The notes under the pieces are model-generated. The model did no database searches and was not told the origin of the DNA. It worked only from the letters and a program-made list of their open reading frames with translations. Position numbers and translations under genes: made by a program. This document shows positions 35,270-44,786 of a stretch of DNA of 64,000 nucleotides, in pieces (the first letter of the stretch is position 1; every line of letters starts with the position of its first letter). Source of the stretch: Pedobacter hartonius (GTDB lineage Bacteria; Bacteroidota; Bacteroidia; Sphingobacteriales; Sphingobacteriaceae); NCBI RefSeq assembly GCF_900107535.1, contig NZ_FNRA01000014.1, forward strand, positions 1 to 64,000, written 5' to 3'.

Positions 35270-37774
35270 TTAAAGGTTTATAAATATTTCATCTTCGATA
35301 ATTTCCCATTTCAGGTTATTTTCTACCTTTTTGATCAGGATGGCCTGGCCCTTTTTCAATTCACCTGAAATGATAAATCTGGAAATCGGACGTCTTAATT
35401 CGTTGCGGATCACTCCAGACAATTGCCTTGCGCCGTATTTGGGGTCAAAACCATTCAACGCGAGCATTTTTATAGCTTCAGGTTCAATTACAAATCCTAT
35501 TCCCTGTTTATAGAGTACATCAACGAGACTTTTCAGCTGGATTTCAAAGATCCTGACCACGTTTTCTTCGCTGACCGGTGCAAAGGGAACGATTTCTGAT
35601 AACCTGGCTAAAAACTCGGGCCTGAAATGCAACGACATGATATCCATCAGCTGATTGGATTTAGGCAGTTCTCCCTTGCGTAACTGTTCAGCAATCCACT
35701 CACTGCCTATATTGGAGGTAAACAGGATTAAGGAATTGGAAAAATCGCCCTCCTTTCCCAATCTGTCATGCATATGCCCTTCATCCAGGATCTGCAAAAA
35801 AGTATCAAATACTGAAGGATGCGCTTTTTCTATTTCATCGAAAAGCAAAACTGAATAGGGTTGCTGCCTGATTTTATTCACGAGTAACCCTCCTTCCTGG
35901 TACCCGATATATCCCGGAGGCGCGCCATACAGTAAGGCTGCAGAATGTTCTTCTTTAAATTCTGACATATCAAAACGGATCATCGCTTTCTCATCATTGA
36001 ACAGGAATTCTGCGATTGATTTGGCCAGCTCCGTTTTTCCTGTGCCGGTAGGCCCCAGCAGAAAAAATGAACCTACAGGCTGCCCTTTTTTGTTCAATCC
36101 GCTCCGGGACTCCAGAATAGCATCGGCAACAGCTTTCAGCGCCTGATCCTGGCCAACCACTCTCTTTTTAAGAAATGGCACCATATTCAGCAGCTTTTCT
36201 TTTTCCTGCGCCTGTATTTTTCCCATTGGAATACCGGTTTTATAGGAAACGATAGCGGCAATATCATGTTTACTCACTTCATCTGATTTTTGAAGGGAGA
36301 GCAATTGTAAGGCACGCAGGTTGCGCAGCAGGTAATCCTGATAATCTTCAGCAGTTTCCAGCGCCTCCTGTTGCGTTTCATCATTGAGCTGGCCAAGCAG
36401 CACAGGACTCACTTTATCCTGAAGCTGATGGTATAACCATTGATAATCATCAGATTTGTTTTCACGCAGGCCGTCATCATCAAATACCATTAGGTCATTT
36501 AAGCTAATGCTGAGATCGCTGAGTACTTTTTCTGAAGTATCATTCATGAGTTTTGTGGCGGCCAGGGTACGGTCCAGCAGATCAAAGGCGGAATCCGGGA
36601 GGCGGCGGTCTTTCATATACCGCTTAGCCAGCCGGACACATTCATGGATCGCTTCCGGATGTATGTTAAGCCCGTGATGTTCCGCGTATTTAACACTGAG
36701 CTTTTCCAGCATTTTTATGGCAAAAGCTTCGCTGGGTTCATTGATCTGCAACACTTCAAATCTGCGGCTAAAAGCCTGCTCAGGTTCTATTAACTTCCGG
36801 TATTCATCAGTTGTAGTAGCGCCGATGACAGTAATTTCTCCCCTTGCCAGTTCGGGCTTCAGTAAATTACCTGCCCCGGCACCTATCGGGCCTTTACTAT
36901 CAAGCAGGGTATGGATCTCATCAATAAATAATATTGCTTTGCCAAACTGTTTGATTTCTTTTATGATATTTTTTAAACGGTCTTCAATTTCTCCCTTGTA
37001 AGCAGCGCCCGCTATTAAAGATCCAAGGTCAAGTTCAAACAGTCGGACATCTTTCAGCAGGCCAGGTACGTTACCGGCTATCACATCCTGTGCAAATCCA
37101 TCTATCAGGGCAGTCTTCCCCACCCCTGCATCTCCTGTAATGATTACATTGGGCTTAGTCCTCCGGCAGAGTGTCTCCATCATCATCCTCATTTCTTTAT
37201 CCCTTCCAATGATGGGGTCAGTTTTATTTTCCCTGGCCATTGCAATCCTGTCCAGGCAAAACTTATGCAGTGCACTTTCTGTGCCTGTGCTTTTTTGCCC
37301 GGCTGCTGCCGGGGCTGCAGCTGAAACCACCCTGCTTATTTCTTCATCATTGAGATAGAGATCCAACAGTTCTTTTTCTTTCAAGGGAAACGATTTCAGC
37401 TGTCCGGGGCTAAATCCAACAGTTGGTTTACATAACGCAGCGAGTACACAAATCGGAGTGATCAGATCCAGCCCTAATCTGATCCTGATAGCGTCTGCTT
37501 CTTCGAACACGCCGGCAATCTCCGGGCCGCCTTTAATTTCATCCTGCATTTCTGCAGTTTTGCCCAGCTCTTCAATTCTTACATCTGCCCAGTCAGCAAT
37601 ATATGCCGCATCCTGGCCAATGGACAGTAAAAAGTTGCTTATTCCTACATCCTTATGCAAAAGTGCCCTTAAAAGGTGAGCTGCAGTGAACGATGCATTA
37701 TAGTATTCCTTAGCCAGAGACTGAGCAATCTTAACCGCTAATTTTACTGATTCACTAATATTCCTGACACTCAT
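35270..37774 (-). CDS. clpV: T6SS sheath-recycling ATPase TssH (ClpV)
   Basis: 834 residues from the ATG giving MSVRNISESVKLAVKI; a TTG 6 nt upstream would add two. Clp N-domain about 5-140 (LAKEYYNASFTAAHLLRALLHKDVG). First AAA module: Walker A GDAGVGKTALID near residue 215, Walker B ILFIDEIHTLLD. Second module: Walker A GPTGTGKTELAKS near 575, Walker B VLLFDEIEKAHPS. Disassembles contracted TssBC sheath. Placed between tssR and tssB. Confidence 0.95.
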   Translation of the reverse strand: MSVRNISESVKLAVKIAQSLAKEYYNASFTAAHLLRALLHKDVGISNFLLSIGQDAAYIADWADVRIEELGKTAEMQDEIKGGPEIAGVFEEADAIRIRLGLDLITPICVLAALCKPTVGFSPGQLKSFPLKEKELLDLYLNDEEISRVVSAAAPAAAGQKSTGTESALHKFCLDRIAMARENKTDPIIGRDKEMRMMMETLCRRTKPNVIITGDAGVGKTALIDGFAQDVIAGNVPGLLKDVRLFELDLGSLIAGAAYKGEIEDRLKNIIKEIKQFGKAILFIDEIHTLLDSKGPIGAGAGNLLKPELARGEITVIGATTTDEYRKLIEPEQAFSRRFEVLQINEPSEAFAIKMLEKLSVKYAEHHGLNIHPEAIHECVRLAKRYMKDRRLPDSAFDLLDRTLAATKLMNDTSEKVLSDLSISLNDLMVFDDDGLRENKSDDYQWLYHQLQDKVSPVLLGQLNDETQQEALETAEDYQDYLLRNLRALQLLSLQKSDEVSKHDIAAIVSYKTGIPMGKIQAQEKEKLLNMVPFLKKRVVGQDQALKAVADAILESRSGLNKKGQPVGSFFLLGPTGTGKTELAKSIAEFLFNDEKAMIRFDMSEFKEEHSAALLYGAPPGYIGYQEGGLLVNKIRQQPYSVLLFDEIEKAHPSVFDTFLQILDEGHMHDRLGKEGDFSNSLILFTSNIGSEWIAEQLRKGELPKSNQLMDIMSLHFRPEFLARLSEIVPFAPVSEENVVRIFEIQLKSLVDVLYKQGIGFVIEPEAIKMLALNGFDPKYGARQLSGVIRNELRRPISRFIISGELKKGQAILIKKVENNLKWEIIEDEIFINL

Positions 37775-37785
37775 AATCAAAGGCT

Positions 37786-40122
37786 TTATTTTTCGGGTTT
37801 ACAATCAAAATTCTTCTGCGTGATATAATAATATGTTTTGCCGTTAGAGATAAACTGCTGGTTAAGCTGTGTACCTGTTTTAATATGTTCGCCGGAACGG
37901 GTCAGAAATTGCAGGTATTTTTCGAAATCGGCACGCGGCATCCTGCTGTAGCTTTTCAGGTCATTCACTGTAAAATGATCCAGCATTTGATTTTCCAGTG
38001 GCAAACCAGTTACAGTGTACAGGTATTTAGCCAGTGTCATAGACCTGATTGTGTTTCCTGATATTTTAATATTCAGTTGCTTGCGCGGAATGCCTTTGTA
38101 ATTTTTAACCAATTTCTTTCTGAATGACGACAGGTCTGGCTGAATGTTCTGGCCAGTCATCAGGGAAAGAATATCGTTCAGCTGTTTATATTCCATACTG
38201 TTCAATACAATACTATATTGGAGCAGGTCCTTATGCTGTGATACCACATTATCCGGTATAGCCGAAGTCATGAAATACTTAAAACCATTGTGCGGCATTT
38301 TATCTGCCACATCAGCTCCAACAGGCTGCTCAAGCTTTGTTTTGATTACTGCAGACAGATTTTTTGACGTGATACCACTCAGCCTGAAGGCACTATCCAG
38401 GGAGCTGATCTGGTTATGAATATCAAGATCAGTTTCTTTAAGGAAACGTTTCACGGCTACCGTCATAGATTTATTGGAGGTCACCGCGCCTTTAGTAGGA
38501 AAAACAACACCTCCTTGAATCAAACTGTTATTGGGGTAATCCAGGTAAAAAGGAAGAGAATCCAGCTGACTGGTATTATAGGACTGAGTAACCGTAAGGC
38601 CCTCCCCGTTTATCAGCAATCCTTTTTTCCTTTGGGCTGAAACCACTGCCGATTCAAGCACCATTTTTTTTGATTGTAATACAAAATTGTTAAACAGCTG
38701 ATTGTAATCGCTGTACATCTGGATAGCCAGCAGGCGCGCGTCCAAACTGCCAAAATCTGCACTTAAACCGAAAGGCATCAATGCTGAGGCCCCCGTACTA
38801 CCGATCAATACTACTAAATTCGTTTCATTTGGATGCAGTTTAATCATATCCAATGCTCCTCTTATCCCCTGATATATGGGCTGGTAGCCGATAATACCAT
38901 TACATTGTTTGGTTTTCTCAGCCTCCAGATCCAGGAAAGACATCAACTGGCGGTAATCAGGGCTGATTGGGTTAGTCGTCACCCCATGGGCTACACAGTT
39001 CTCCTCATCCCTGTATACAACTGCACCATAACTCATCTGGTATTTATGCCCGTACCCGGTGAAAATATTTTCAAAGGATTGAATCGTATTGGTTAACCCT
39101 GCAAAATATTTTGACATCGTACTGCCGCCGTCGATCACAAAGATCAGATTGATACGATGTATGTTTTTCCTCAGGTCCAGGTAGTCAGGATAGTTAAGTT
39201 TTGAACCGTTAATTGTGGTAAGTGTATTGTGAGATTTATCATATACATCGGCAGCAATACCTATCTCATCACCATTGGCAAGGCCGCTTTTAATGACCGG
39301 GAAACTCGTTAAAACCAGGTTTTCAAAATTCAGCAGCGGATCTGCGTGCGAGCCGCTCAGCAATACCGAAGCAGAGTCTGCCTCTGCGCCGGAATTGAGC
39401 TGAGCAGGAGAAATATATAATCTTTCTCCCCAGTGGTGTACCGCATCAGCTGCAACCCATCCACAGATAACTTTTCGGGCGCTATCTGTAATCAATTGGT
39501 CCTCATTTCCAATAAGAAATTTCCTACCATCGGCAGATTTTTTAAAAACATAGTTAATCTCATGCAGCCTCACTTTGGCAATCACTTTTTTCAATTCCGG
39601 AGAGCTGTACACAAAAGCGGAATCTGTACGGTCATAATAAAACTGCGGGGCTGTAAGCGGTAGTTTTCCACTAATGACAGCGATAGATTTTTCCGGGTAA
39701 CCCGTTTTTACGTTCATAAAAGAACGGTGCCACATCAGTAATTTGGAGCGGTCTATCCATCCGTAACTTACTGCATTTTTTTTATCGTTTATCTTTCTTC
39801 CGTTAAGCAGCCCCGTCCCGTACCTGATCAGTTTCAAATAACCATCCTTTTCTTCGCCTACATAAAAAGGTTCCATAAAATTTAGTTTTTTCATCAACAG
39901 GCTTCCTCCCGGCGCGGTGGTGGTGAAATTTTCATCCCTGTCAGAAAAAACGATCCAGGGAGAAATAGTTTTTCTGCCATCTTTACCCTGGTCGGTATTT
40001 TCGGAAGGTTTTTCATAAGATTCAGGCATGGGCCTTACTCTTTTCTGAAAGGGCAACGGTACCTGAGCCATTACCATGACTACCTGAAGGGAAAGAATGA
40101 AAATTGAAAATACTTTTTTCAT
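37786..40122 (-). CDS. tssR: T6SS protein TssR, with von Willebrand A-like domain
   Basis: 778 residues, signal peptide MKKVFSIFILSLQVVMVMAQ. An SH3-like opening part (SLLMKKLNFMEPFYVGEEKDGYLKLIRYG) precedes a VWA-like fold at about 320-500 (INLIFVIDGGSTMSKYFAGL). Its metal site is degenerate (D-G-G-S-T instead of D-x-S-x-S). The size, export signal and position beside tssP and tssO fit TssR, part of the envelope complex that replaces TssJLM in Bacteroidota. Confidence 0.85.
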   Translation of the reverse strand: MKKVFSIFILSLQVVMVMAQVPLPFQKRVRPMPESYEKPSENTDQGKDGRKTISPWIVFSDRDENFTTTAPGGSLLMKKLNFMEPFYVGEEKDGYLKLIRYGTGLLNGRKINDKKNAVSYGWIDRSKLLMWHRSFMNVKTGYPEKSIAVISGKLPLTAPQFYYDRTDSAFVYSSPELKKVIAKVRLHEINYVFKKSADGRKFLIGNEDQLITDSARKVICGWVAADAVHHWGERLYISPAQLNSGAEADSASVLLSGSHADPLLNFENLVLTSFPVIKSGLANGDEIGIAADVYDKSHNTLTTINGSKLNYPDYLDLRKNIHRINLIFVIDGGSTMSKYFAGLTNTIQSFENIFTGYGHKYQMSYGAVVYRDEENCVAHGVTTNPISPDYRQLMSFLDLEAEKTKQCNGIIGYQPIYQGIRGALDMIKLHPNETNLVVLIGSTGASALMPFGLSADFGSLDARLLAIQMYSDYNQLFNNFVLQSKKMVLESAVVSAQRKKGLLINGEGLTVTQSYNTSQLDSLPFYLDYPNNSLIQGGVVFPTKGAVTSNKSMTVAVKRFLKETDLDIHNQISSLDSAFRLSGITSKNLSAVIKTKLEQPVGADVADKMPHNGFKYFMTSAIPDNVVSQHKDLLQYSIVLNSMEYKQLNDILSLMTGQNIQPDLSSFRKKLVKNYKGIPRKQLNIKISGNTIRSMTLAKYLYTVTGLPLENQMLDHFTVNDLKSYSRMPRADFEKYLQFLTRSGEHIKTGTQLNQQFISNGKTYYYITQKNFDCKPEK

Positions 40123-40134
40123 AAAAATCAGTAA

Positions 40135-41073
40135 TTATTTTTTCACTGCTTTAGCAGAATGTTGTTTAATATTTAACAGGGTGGCACAGTTTGAGTTAGG
40201 GCTGATAGTCAATTGCGCCTGATCTACAAATATTTCTCCGCCGAAGGTTAATCCCATGCAGTAGGAATAAAAGTCGCTGTTCTTCTTTACGCTATCCTGT
40301 TCGATAGCCACCGTAACTTTTTCATTTTTGCACAGGTATTGATTGATGAGGTAATAATAATTAGGGTTAAATTCAGCGCCATCTGCAATAGCCTGTAAAT
40401 GGGTTCTTATATCATCAACAATCTTGCGTTCCCCTTCGCCGGGAATCACCAGGACAGTATCCAGGCTGGGATCAGTGATATAGATCAGATGTGTAACGGG
40501 GCGGCTTTTATCACTGTTTAGCTTCACTAAAAACCTCCCTGCTTTATGAAAGGTATATAAAGCAGTCCTGCCCCTTACATCTACGCGGCCGGTTTCTCCG
40601 AATGACCATTCAAATTGATTGCCTGTTCCCTCTGCTTCCAGACGTACTTCTTCGTTGACTACTCCTGAGGTTGGTCCGTTGATCGCTACGGCTGTATCAG
40701 AGATGGCTTTAACCGTATCTTTTACCGTTACAGGAAATTGAACCTGAAGGGTACCATCTACAATTAACCTGACAATATAAGAACCGGATTTCGGGTAGTG
40801 ATAGCTACCGTTTTGCAACGTAGACCTGGAGCCGTCACCAAACTGCCATAACCATTTTGTTGCATTTTTCGTATTGTCGGCATAAACCAGTTTTTCATTC
40901 AGATAAAGTTCATTTTTCAGTATCCTGGTATCAGTAACCCGTTTGTCAAACAGGGAACTTTTAAAGAGAAAGATAATTGTCGTAAGGATCAGAATGGCAG
41001 TAAGAATATATAAAAAGATAAACTGCTGCTGATTACCGGTTACAGATTTATTATTGTTGGTCACGTCTGGCAT
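40135..41073 (-). CDS. tssP: T6SS membrane protein TssP, PKD-like
   Basis: 312 residues. One membrane helix at about 17-39 (FIFLYILTAILILTTIIFLF), then two PKD-like beta-sandwiches in the periplasm (TKWLWQFGDGSRSTLQNGSYHYPKSGSYIVRLIV and NQFEWSFGETGRVDVRGRTALYTFHKAGRFLVKL), and a C-terminal part with two Cys. This is the expected TssP layout. It is 24 bp after tssO and 12 bp before tssR. Confidence 0.8.
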   Translation of the reverse strand: MPDVTNNNKSVTGNQQQFIFLYILTAILILTTIIFLFKSSLFDKRVTDTRILKNELYLNEKLVYADNTKNATKWLWQFGDGSRSTLQNGSYHYPKSGSYIVRLIVDGTLQVQFPVTVKDTVKAISDTAVAINGPTSGVVNEEVRLEAEGTGNQFEWSFGETGRVDVRGRTALYTFHKAGRFLVKLNSDKSRPVTHLIYITDPSLDTVLVIPGEGERKIVDDIRTHLQAIADGAEFNPNYYYLINQYLCKNEKVTVAIEQDSVKKNSDFYSYCMGLTFGGEIFVDQAQLTISPNSNCATLLNIKQHSAKAVKK

Positions 41074-41097
41074 ATGTGTGATGTTTCTTTTAATTGA

Positions 41098-41589
41098 TTA
41101 TCTGGTTTGGCTGCCTAAAGTTTCTCTCAATTGCCTGGTAGAAAGCTTACAATCTTCCAAAGATTTATTCAGCTTCTCCAAATCACTAAGGTTGCCTTTG
41201 AGTTCCCTCCTGTTATAGAAAAGATCATTATACAACTGAGCAGTCTGAAGAAAGGTCTTATAACGCAGATCAAAAGCCCGTCGGTTATAATTTGATTGAA
41301 TAGAGCCTAAGGAATTCCGTATATCATTTTCCAGGAAATCTGCCTGCACACCAGGATCAAATTCCATAATATGTTTATAAGTGGAATCTATAGTAGCTCT
41401 CTGTTCATTAACCAATGCTTCAAACTCCGCATCCTGAGACAATTGTTCGGTCAGTTCCTCTTTAGAAACACTTTGTGCATCATCAAAATCATGAAAAAGA
41501 CCATAGCCCAGTAACCCAATGGTAAGAAGGAATATTCCAAGCAGGAAAATAAATTGTTCCCTGCGTTCTTTTACACTTAATTTATTCAT
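41098..41589 (-). CDS. tssO: T6SS membrane protein TssO
   Basis: 163 residues: cytoplasmic start MNKLSVKERREQF, one membrane helix at about 14-32 (IFLLGIFLLTIGLLGYGLF), then a periplasmic alpha-helical, coiled-coil-prone segment. Size, topology and place at the head of the tssO-P-R-H-B-C-hcp operon fit TssO. Compared with the 22160-22681 protein, this one is clearly the operon copy. Confidence 0.8.
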   Translation of the reverse strand: MNKLSVKERREQFIFLLGIFLLTIGLLGYGLFHDFDDAQSVSKEELTEQLSQDAEFEALVNEQRATIDSTYKHIMEFDPGVQADFLENDIRNSLGSIQSNYNRRAFDLRYKTFLQTAQLYNDLFYNRRELKGNLSDLEKLNKSLEDCKLSTRQLRETLGSQTR

Positions 41590-41843
41590 TTCGTCGAAAA
41601 AAATAATCTTGTTTTAACTCATAAAATATTGATGTCGTCAATAAGATATAACTTTATAAGTTAATATCGTTTATACAAAAATGACTATTAATTATACATA
41701 TACATATCACCAATACCGGTTATTTATCTTTTATAGAAATTATTGAAATACACTTATACAACATGCCGGTATTTTGGCCTGTGTTTTACCAACCAGATCA
41801 GGACTGCTTGGTTTCCTAAATACCAGGCTGACAGGTAAATGAA
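41590..41843. other. AT-rich divergent region between tssO and the tandem array
   Basis: No gene. It must hold the promoter for the eight-gene tssO-hcp operon; on the minus strand CATTTTTG at about 41675-41682 is one mismatch from TAnnTTTG. The part from about 41800 onward shares sequence with the spacers of the tandem array (for example CCAGGCTGACAGGTAAAT compared with CCATCCTGACGGATAAG). Confidence 0.35.
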
Positions 41844-41867
41844 ATTACCCTAAATAGGGGATTTTAG
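41844..41867. promoter_or_regulatory. shared palindromic element, copy 1
   Basis: A CCC-TAAATA-GGGG inverted core preceded by ATTA and followed by ATTTTAG, 47 nt upstream of the first paralogue's ATG. The same block occurs at 42572 and 43705 in the same position. Looks like an operator or a promoter-linked site. Confidence 0.5.
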
Positions 41868-41913
41868 AAGATGTTCCCAGTAAATAACTTTAACGATGTT
41901 TTAATACTATTTT

Positions 41914-42412
41914 ATGACTCCAGAAGAAGCAGAAAAAGGAAAACAGGAAGTGTTGAGCAGATTGGCATCCAGCGACATCCTTTCGATAAATGATCTCAAT
42001 AACAGCGGCGAGGCGATGGATGAACTGGATATGGCATCCCTAAGGCTCTATACTAAATTGGATATTTTGCCGAAGGAGGTAAAAGATAAACCTAAAAAAT
42101 GATTAAGACATTGCGGGAGGGAGACTTCAATATCAACTTCGAAAGCTCTGAGTTCCTGGAACACCTGCGAACGGACCACTGGAAGAATATTTTCGAGATA
42201 AATTCCGATTATGATCTCAATTATATAGATGACATAGATAATGCTGAAGAACGTGTTTTTAAGTACTCTGCCTCCGGTGGGCTGGCAACATCACAAAGTG
42301 TAACTGACAGGATTAATCGTTTTGAATTAACATTACAGCCCGGTACTGATCCCAACGTCTCAGAAATGTATTTAGGATACTAGCAGAAAGAATAGAAGTG
42401 ATATTTCAATAA
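41914..42412 (+). pseudogene. tandem paralogue copy 1, frameshifted and internally deleted
   Basis: The first 62 codons end in CCTAAAAAATGA where one base is missing in an A-run; the matching reading frame resumes at once as MIKTLREGDFNINFES... to 42383. After VTDRINRF the sequence jumps to the very end of the family (SEMY... then TTTCAATAA at 42410-42412). About 500 bp, including the RPKYAALN and YIEAQIHG blocks, are deleted. It starts with the shared MTPEE...VLSRLASSDI opening. Clearly a dead copy of the gene at 42650. Confidence 0.75.
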
Positions 42413-42571
42413 ATATTCCGCAGAAACCCGGGACATTTGCTGCGGCAACTGAATTATTTCAAGAGATCAAAACAGGGAAAATAAGACCAGGGATAAAAGA
42501 AATGGTGGTCTCTTTAGCAACAGGATCAGGCGTCAAGTAAAGTTTTATGTCCATCCTGACGGATAAGTTGG

Positions 42572-42596
42572 ATTACCCCTATTTAGGGGATTTTAG
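42572..42596. promoter_or_regulatory. shared palindromic element, copy 2
   Basis: CCCCTATTTAGGGG, the best-preserved palindrome of the three (CCCCTA/TAGGGG), followed by ATTTTAG, 54 nt upstream of the intact paralogue. Confidence 0.55.
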
Positions 42597-42649
42597 TTGA
42601 ATTTTGTAATAATGACCTTTACATTAATTTTAATAAGTTAATTTTATTT

Positions 42650-43543
42650 ATGACACCAGAAGAAAGACAAAGAATATTGAGCAGATTAGCATCTTCTGAC
42701 ATAGTTTCAATCAACTATCTCAATAGCGGACAAACGAATGAGGACGAACTAGTTCAAGCAATCGTACGAGTCAATACTGTTTTTGACATTTCGTCGGACG
42801 ATGGAGTACCAAAACTTAGACGTATGATTAAAACGCTCCGGGATGCAGAGCTCACTCTAAACTTCGAAAGCGATGTATATTGGAGACACCTGCTTACGAA
42901 CAGCTGGAGAAATTATTACCAGGTAAATCCCCTTACTATTGAGGATTCTTATATAGTAAGTAGAGACAACGCTGAAGAACGCCTTTTTAATTACTCCAGC
43001 GCAGGAATGGACTTAATACCACAAGGAGTAACTGACAGGATTAGATCATTTGGCAGCTTAGATTCCGGAAATAATCTGTCTTTTACACCTTCTATAAGGC
43101 CAAAGTATGCAGCACTTAACTACGCTAAAGATAGATATGGACCAGCAAATCATTACGGCAACTCATATTTCGTTCTGAAAGAGCATGTAAAACACAATTG
43201 CACATTTACCGACAGGGACTCCTTCCACGTTACAGATGAGCAAGGGCATCCCGAAAACCATGTAGCTAACTATCATAACTTACATCGCTTAATCATACAT
43301 ATGAGCAGTGACAAATTAAAAAAACTTGATGAGGTCTCGCATGGAAATTATTCGGCGAGCGGTATACCTGATGGATATATTGAAGCGCAGATCCATGGTG
43401 ACGTAGTAGTTATCCGAGATGTAGAAAAGATGTGTATCGATTATTTTGAGCTACGATCAGGGGAGGATTATCATCACGGAATAGTAGAAATGTATTATAA
43501 AATATTTGCGGAGAAAAGCAACATACAACTGATATTTACATAA
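42650..43543 (+). CDS. intact member of the T6SS-adjacent tandem family (DUF3626-like)
   Basis: 297 residues, soluble, no signal peptide. N-terminal conserved opening MTPEE..RILSRLASSDIVSI, then MIKTLRDAELTLNFES (about 72-87). The C-terminal half has RPKYAALNYAKDRYGPANHYGNSYFVLKEHV, CTFTDRDSF and GYIEAQIHGDVVVIRDVEKM. These blocks resemble what I recall of DUF3626 (RPKYGALN, YG-x-x-x-L, EAQVHG-x-x-DV). An Arg/Ser/Glu arrangement as in ADP-ribosyltransferases is imaginable, but unproven. It follows the T6SS with one broken copy on each side. Effector, immunity or unrelated role are all open. Confidence 0.65.
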   Translation: MTPEERQRILSRLASSDIVSINYLNSGQTNEDELVQAIVRVNTVFDISSDDGVPKLRRMIKTLRDAELTLNFESDVYWRHLLTNSWRNYYQVNPLTIEDSYIVSRDNAEERLFNYSSAGMDLIPQGVTDRIRSFGSLDSGNNLSFTPSIRPKYAALNYAKDRYGPANHYGNSYFVLKEHVKHNCTFTDRDSFHVTDEQGHPENHVANYHNLHRLIIHMSSDKLKKLDEVSHGNYSASGIPDGYIEAQIHGDVVVIRDVEKMCIDYFELRSGEDYHHGIVEMYYKIFAEKSNIQLIFT

Positions 43544-43704
43544 GTATTCCGCAGAACCAGAGAAATTTGCCACAGCTTCTTATTCATTACAGGAGATCAA
43601 AACAAAAAAATAGGACCAAAAAAGGATAAAGGACATGATCATCTGTTTAGCAACAGGATCAGGCATATAGTAAATCTTTATTTCCATCCTCACAGGTTAA
43701 TCAG

Positions 43705-43729
43705 ATTACCCCAAATTTGTGGATTTTAA
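43705..43729. promoter_or_regulatory. shared palindromic element, copy 3
   Basis: ACCCCAAATTTGTGGATTTTAAA, a diverged version of the element at 41844 and 42572 (CCC...GTGG core instead of CCCC...GGGG), about 51 nt upstream of the third paralogue's ATG. Confidence 0.45.
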
Positions 43730-43779
43730 ATAACGTTCCTTATAAAGGACTTTAAACTAGGTTTTTATAATTTTATTTT

Positions 43780-44680
43780 ATGACACCAGAAGAATATCAA
43801 GAACGACAAAAAGTACTTAGCAGATTGGCATCTGGCGACATCGTTTCGATGAGCGATCTCAATAATAAACCTTATGAGACGATAGAACATGGTAGAGCAG
43901 CCATGAGACTCGTTAATGAATTGAGTATTTCGCCGCACAATGCAGAAAGTGTACTTGATCGAATGATCAAAACACTGCAGAATTCAGACCTCACGATAAA
44001 CTTCGGAAGCGATTATTTTTGGAAACACCTGCTAACGAACAGCTGGAGAAATGTTTACGAAGTAAATCTCAATAATAATGAGGATTATATAGAAGACAGA
44101 GAGGATATTGAAGAACGTCTTTTTAAGTATTCCAACGCAACATGGAATACGGTACCCACGAGGTGTAACTAACCGGATTAATCATTTTGGCAGCTTCAAC
44201 GACGGCAATAATCTATCTTTTGAACCTTCCATAAGACCAAAGTATGCAGCACTTAACTACGCCAAACAAATAGATGGGCCAGCAAAGCGTTACGGCAATT
44301 CGTATTTGGTTATGAAACAGCATGTCAAACACAATTGCACGTATACCGACAGGGACTCCTTTGACGTTTCAGACCAGCAGGAATACCCCCAAAACCATGT
44401 AGCGAACTATCATAATTTACAACGCCTAATCTTACACCTGGATGTGGACAAGTTAAAAAAGCTTTATGAGGTCTCTGATGGAAGTTATTCAGCGAGCAGG
44501 ACACCTGAAGGATACATTGAAGCCCAGATACATGGTGATATCGTACTCGTCCGGGATGTGGAAAAGATGTATATCGATAATTTTGAATTGTCATCAGGGC
44601 ATGGTTATCATCGCGGAATAGTAGAAATGTACTATAAAATATTTGCGGAGAAAAGCAACATACAACTGATATTTAAATAA
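43780..44680 (+). pseudogene. tandem paralogue copy 3, single-base frameshift
   Basis: Opens MTPEEYQERQKVLSRLASGDIVSM and runs in frame to TVPTRCN (stop at 44172). The family frame continues without a gap as RGVTNRINHFGSFNDGNNLSFEPSIRPKYAALNYA to the normal C-terminus at 44680. One extra base near 44150 (GTACCCACG) explains the shift. All conserved blocks of the intact copy, including YIEAQIHGDIVLVRDVEKM, are present. Restoring the frame would give about 300 residues, so the break is recent or an assembly error. Confidence 0.75.
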
Positions 44681-44786
44681 ATATCTCGCAGAATCTGGGA
44701 AAGTTTCCGCGCAGGGTTATCCGTCCTAATAATATGTTAAAGCTGTACCTTATATCTTCATTTACCTTCATAGATAAGGAATGATC

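Noticed and set aside
41914..42383. Two separate small genes (62 and 94 residues) at the start of the tandem array
   Set aside because: Alignment by eye with the 42650 copy shows that they are one gene split by a missing base in an A-run, with an internal deletion after them.
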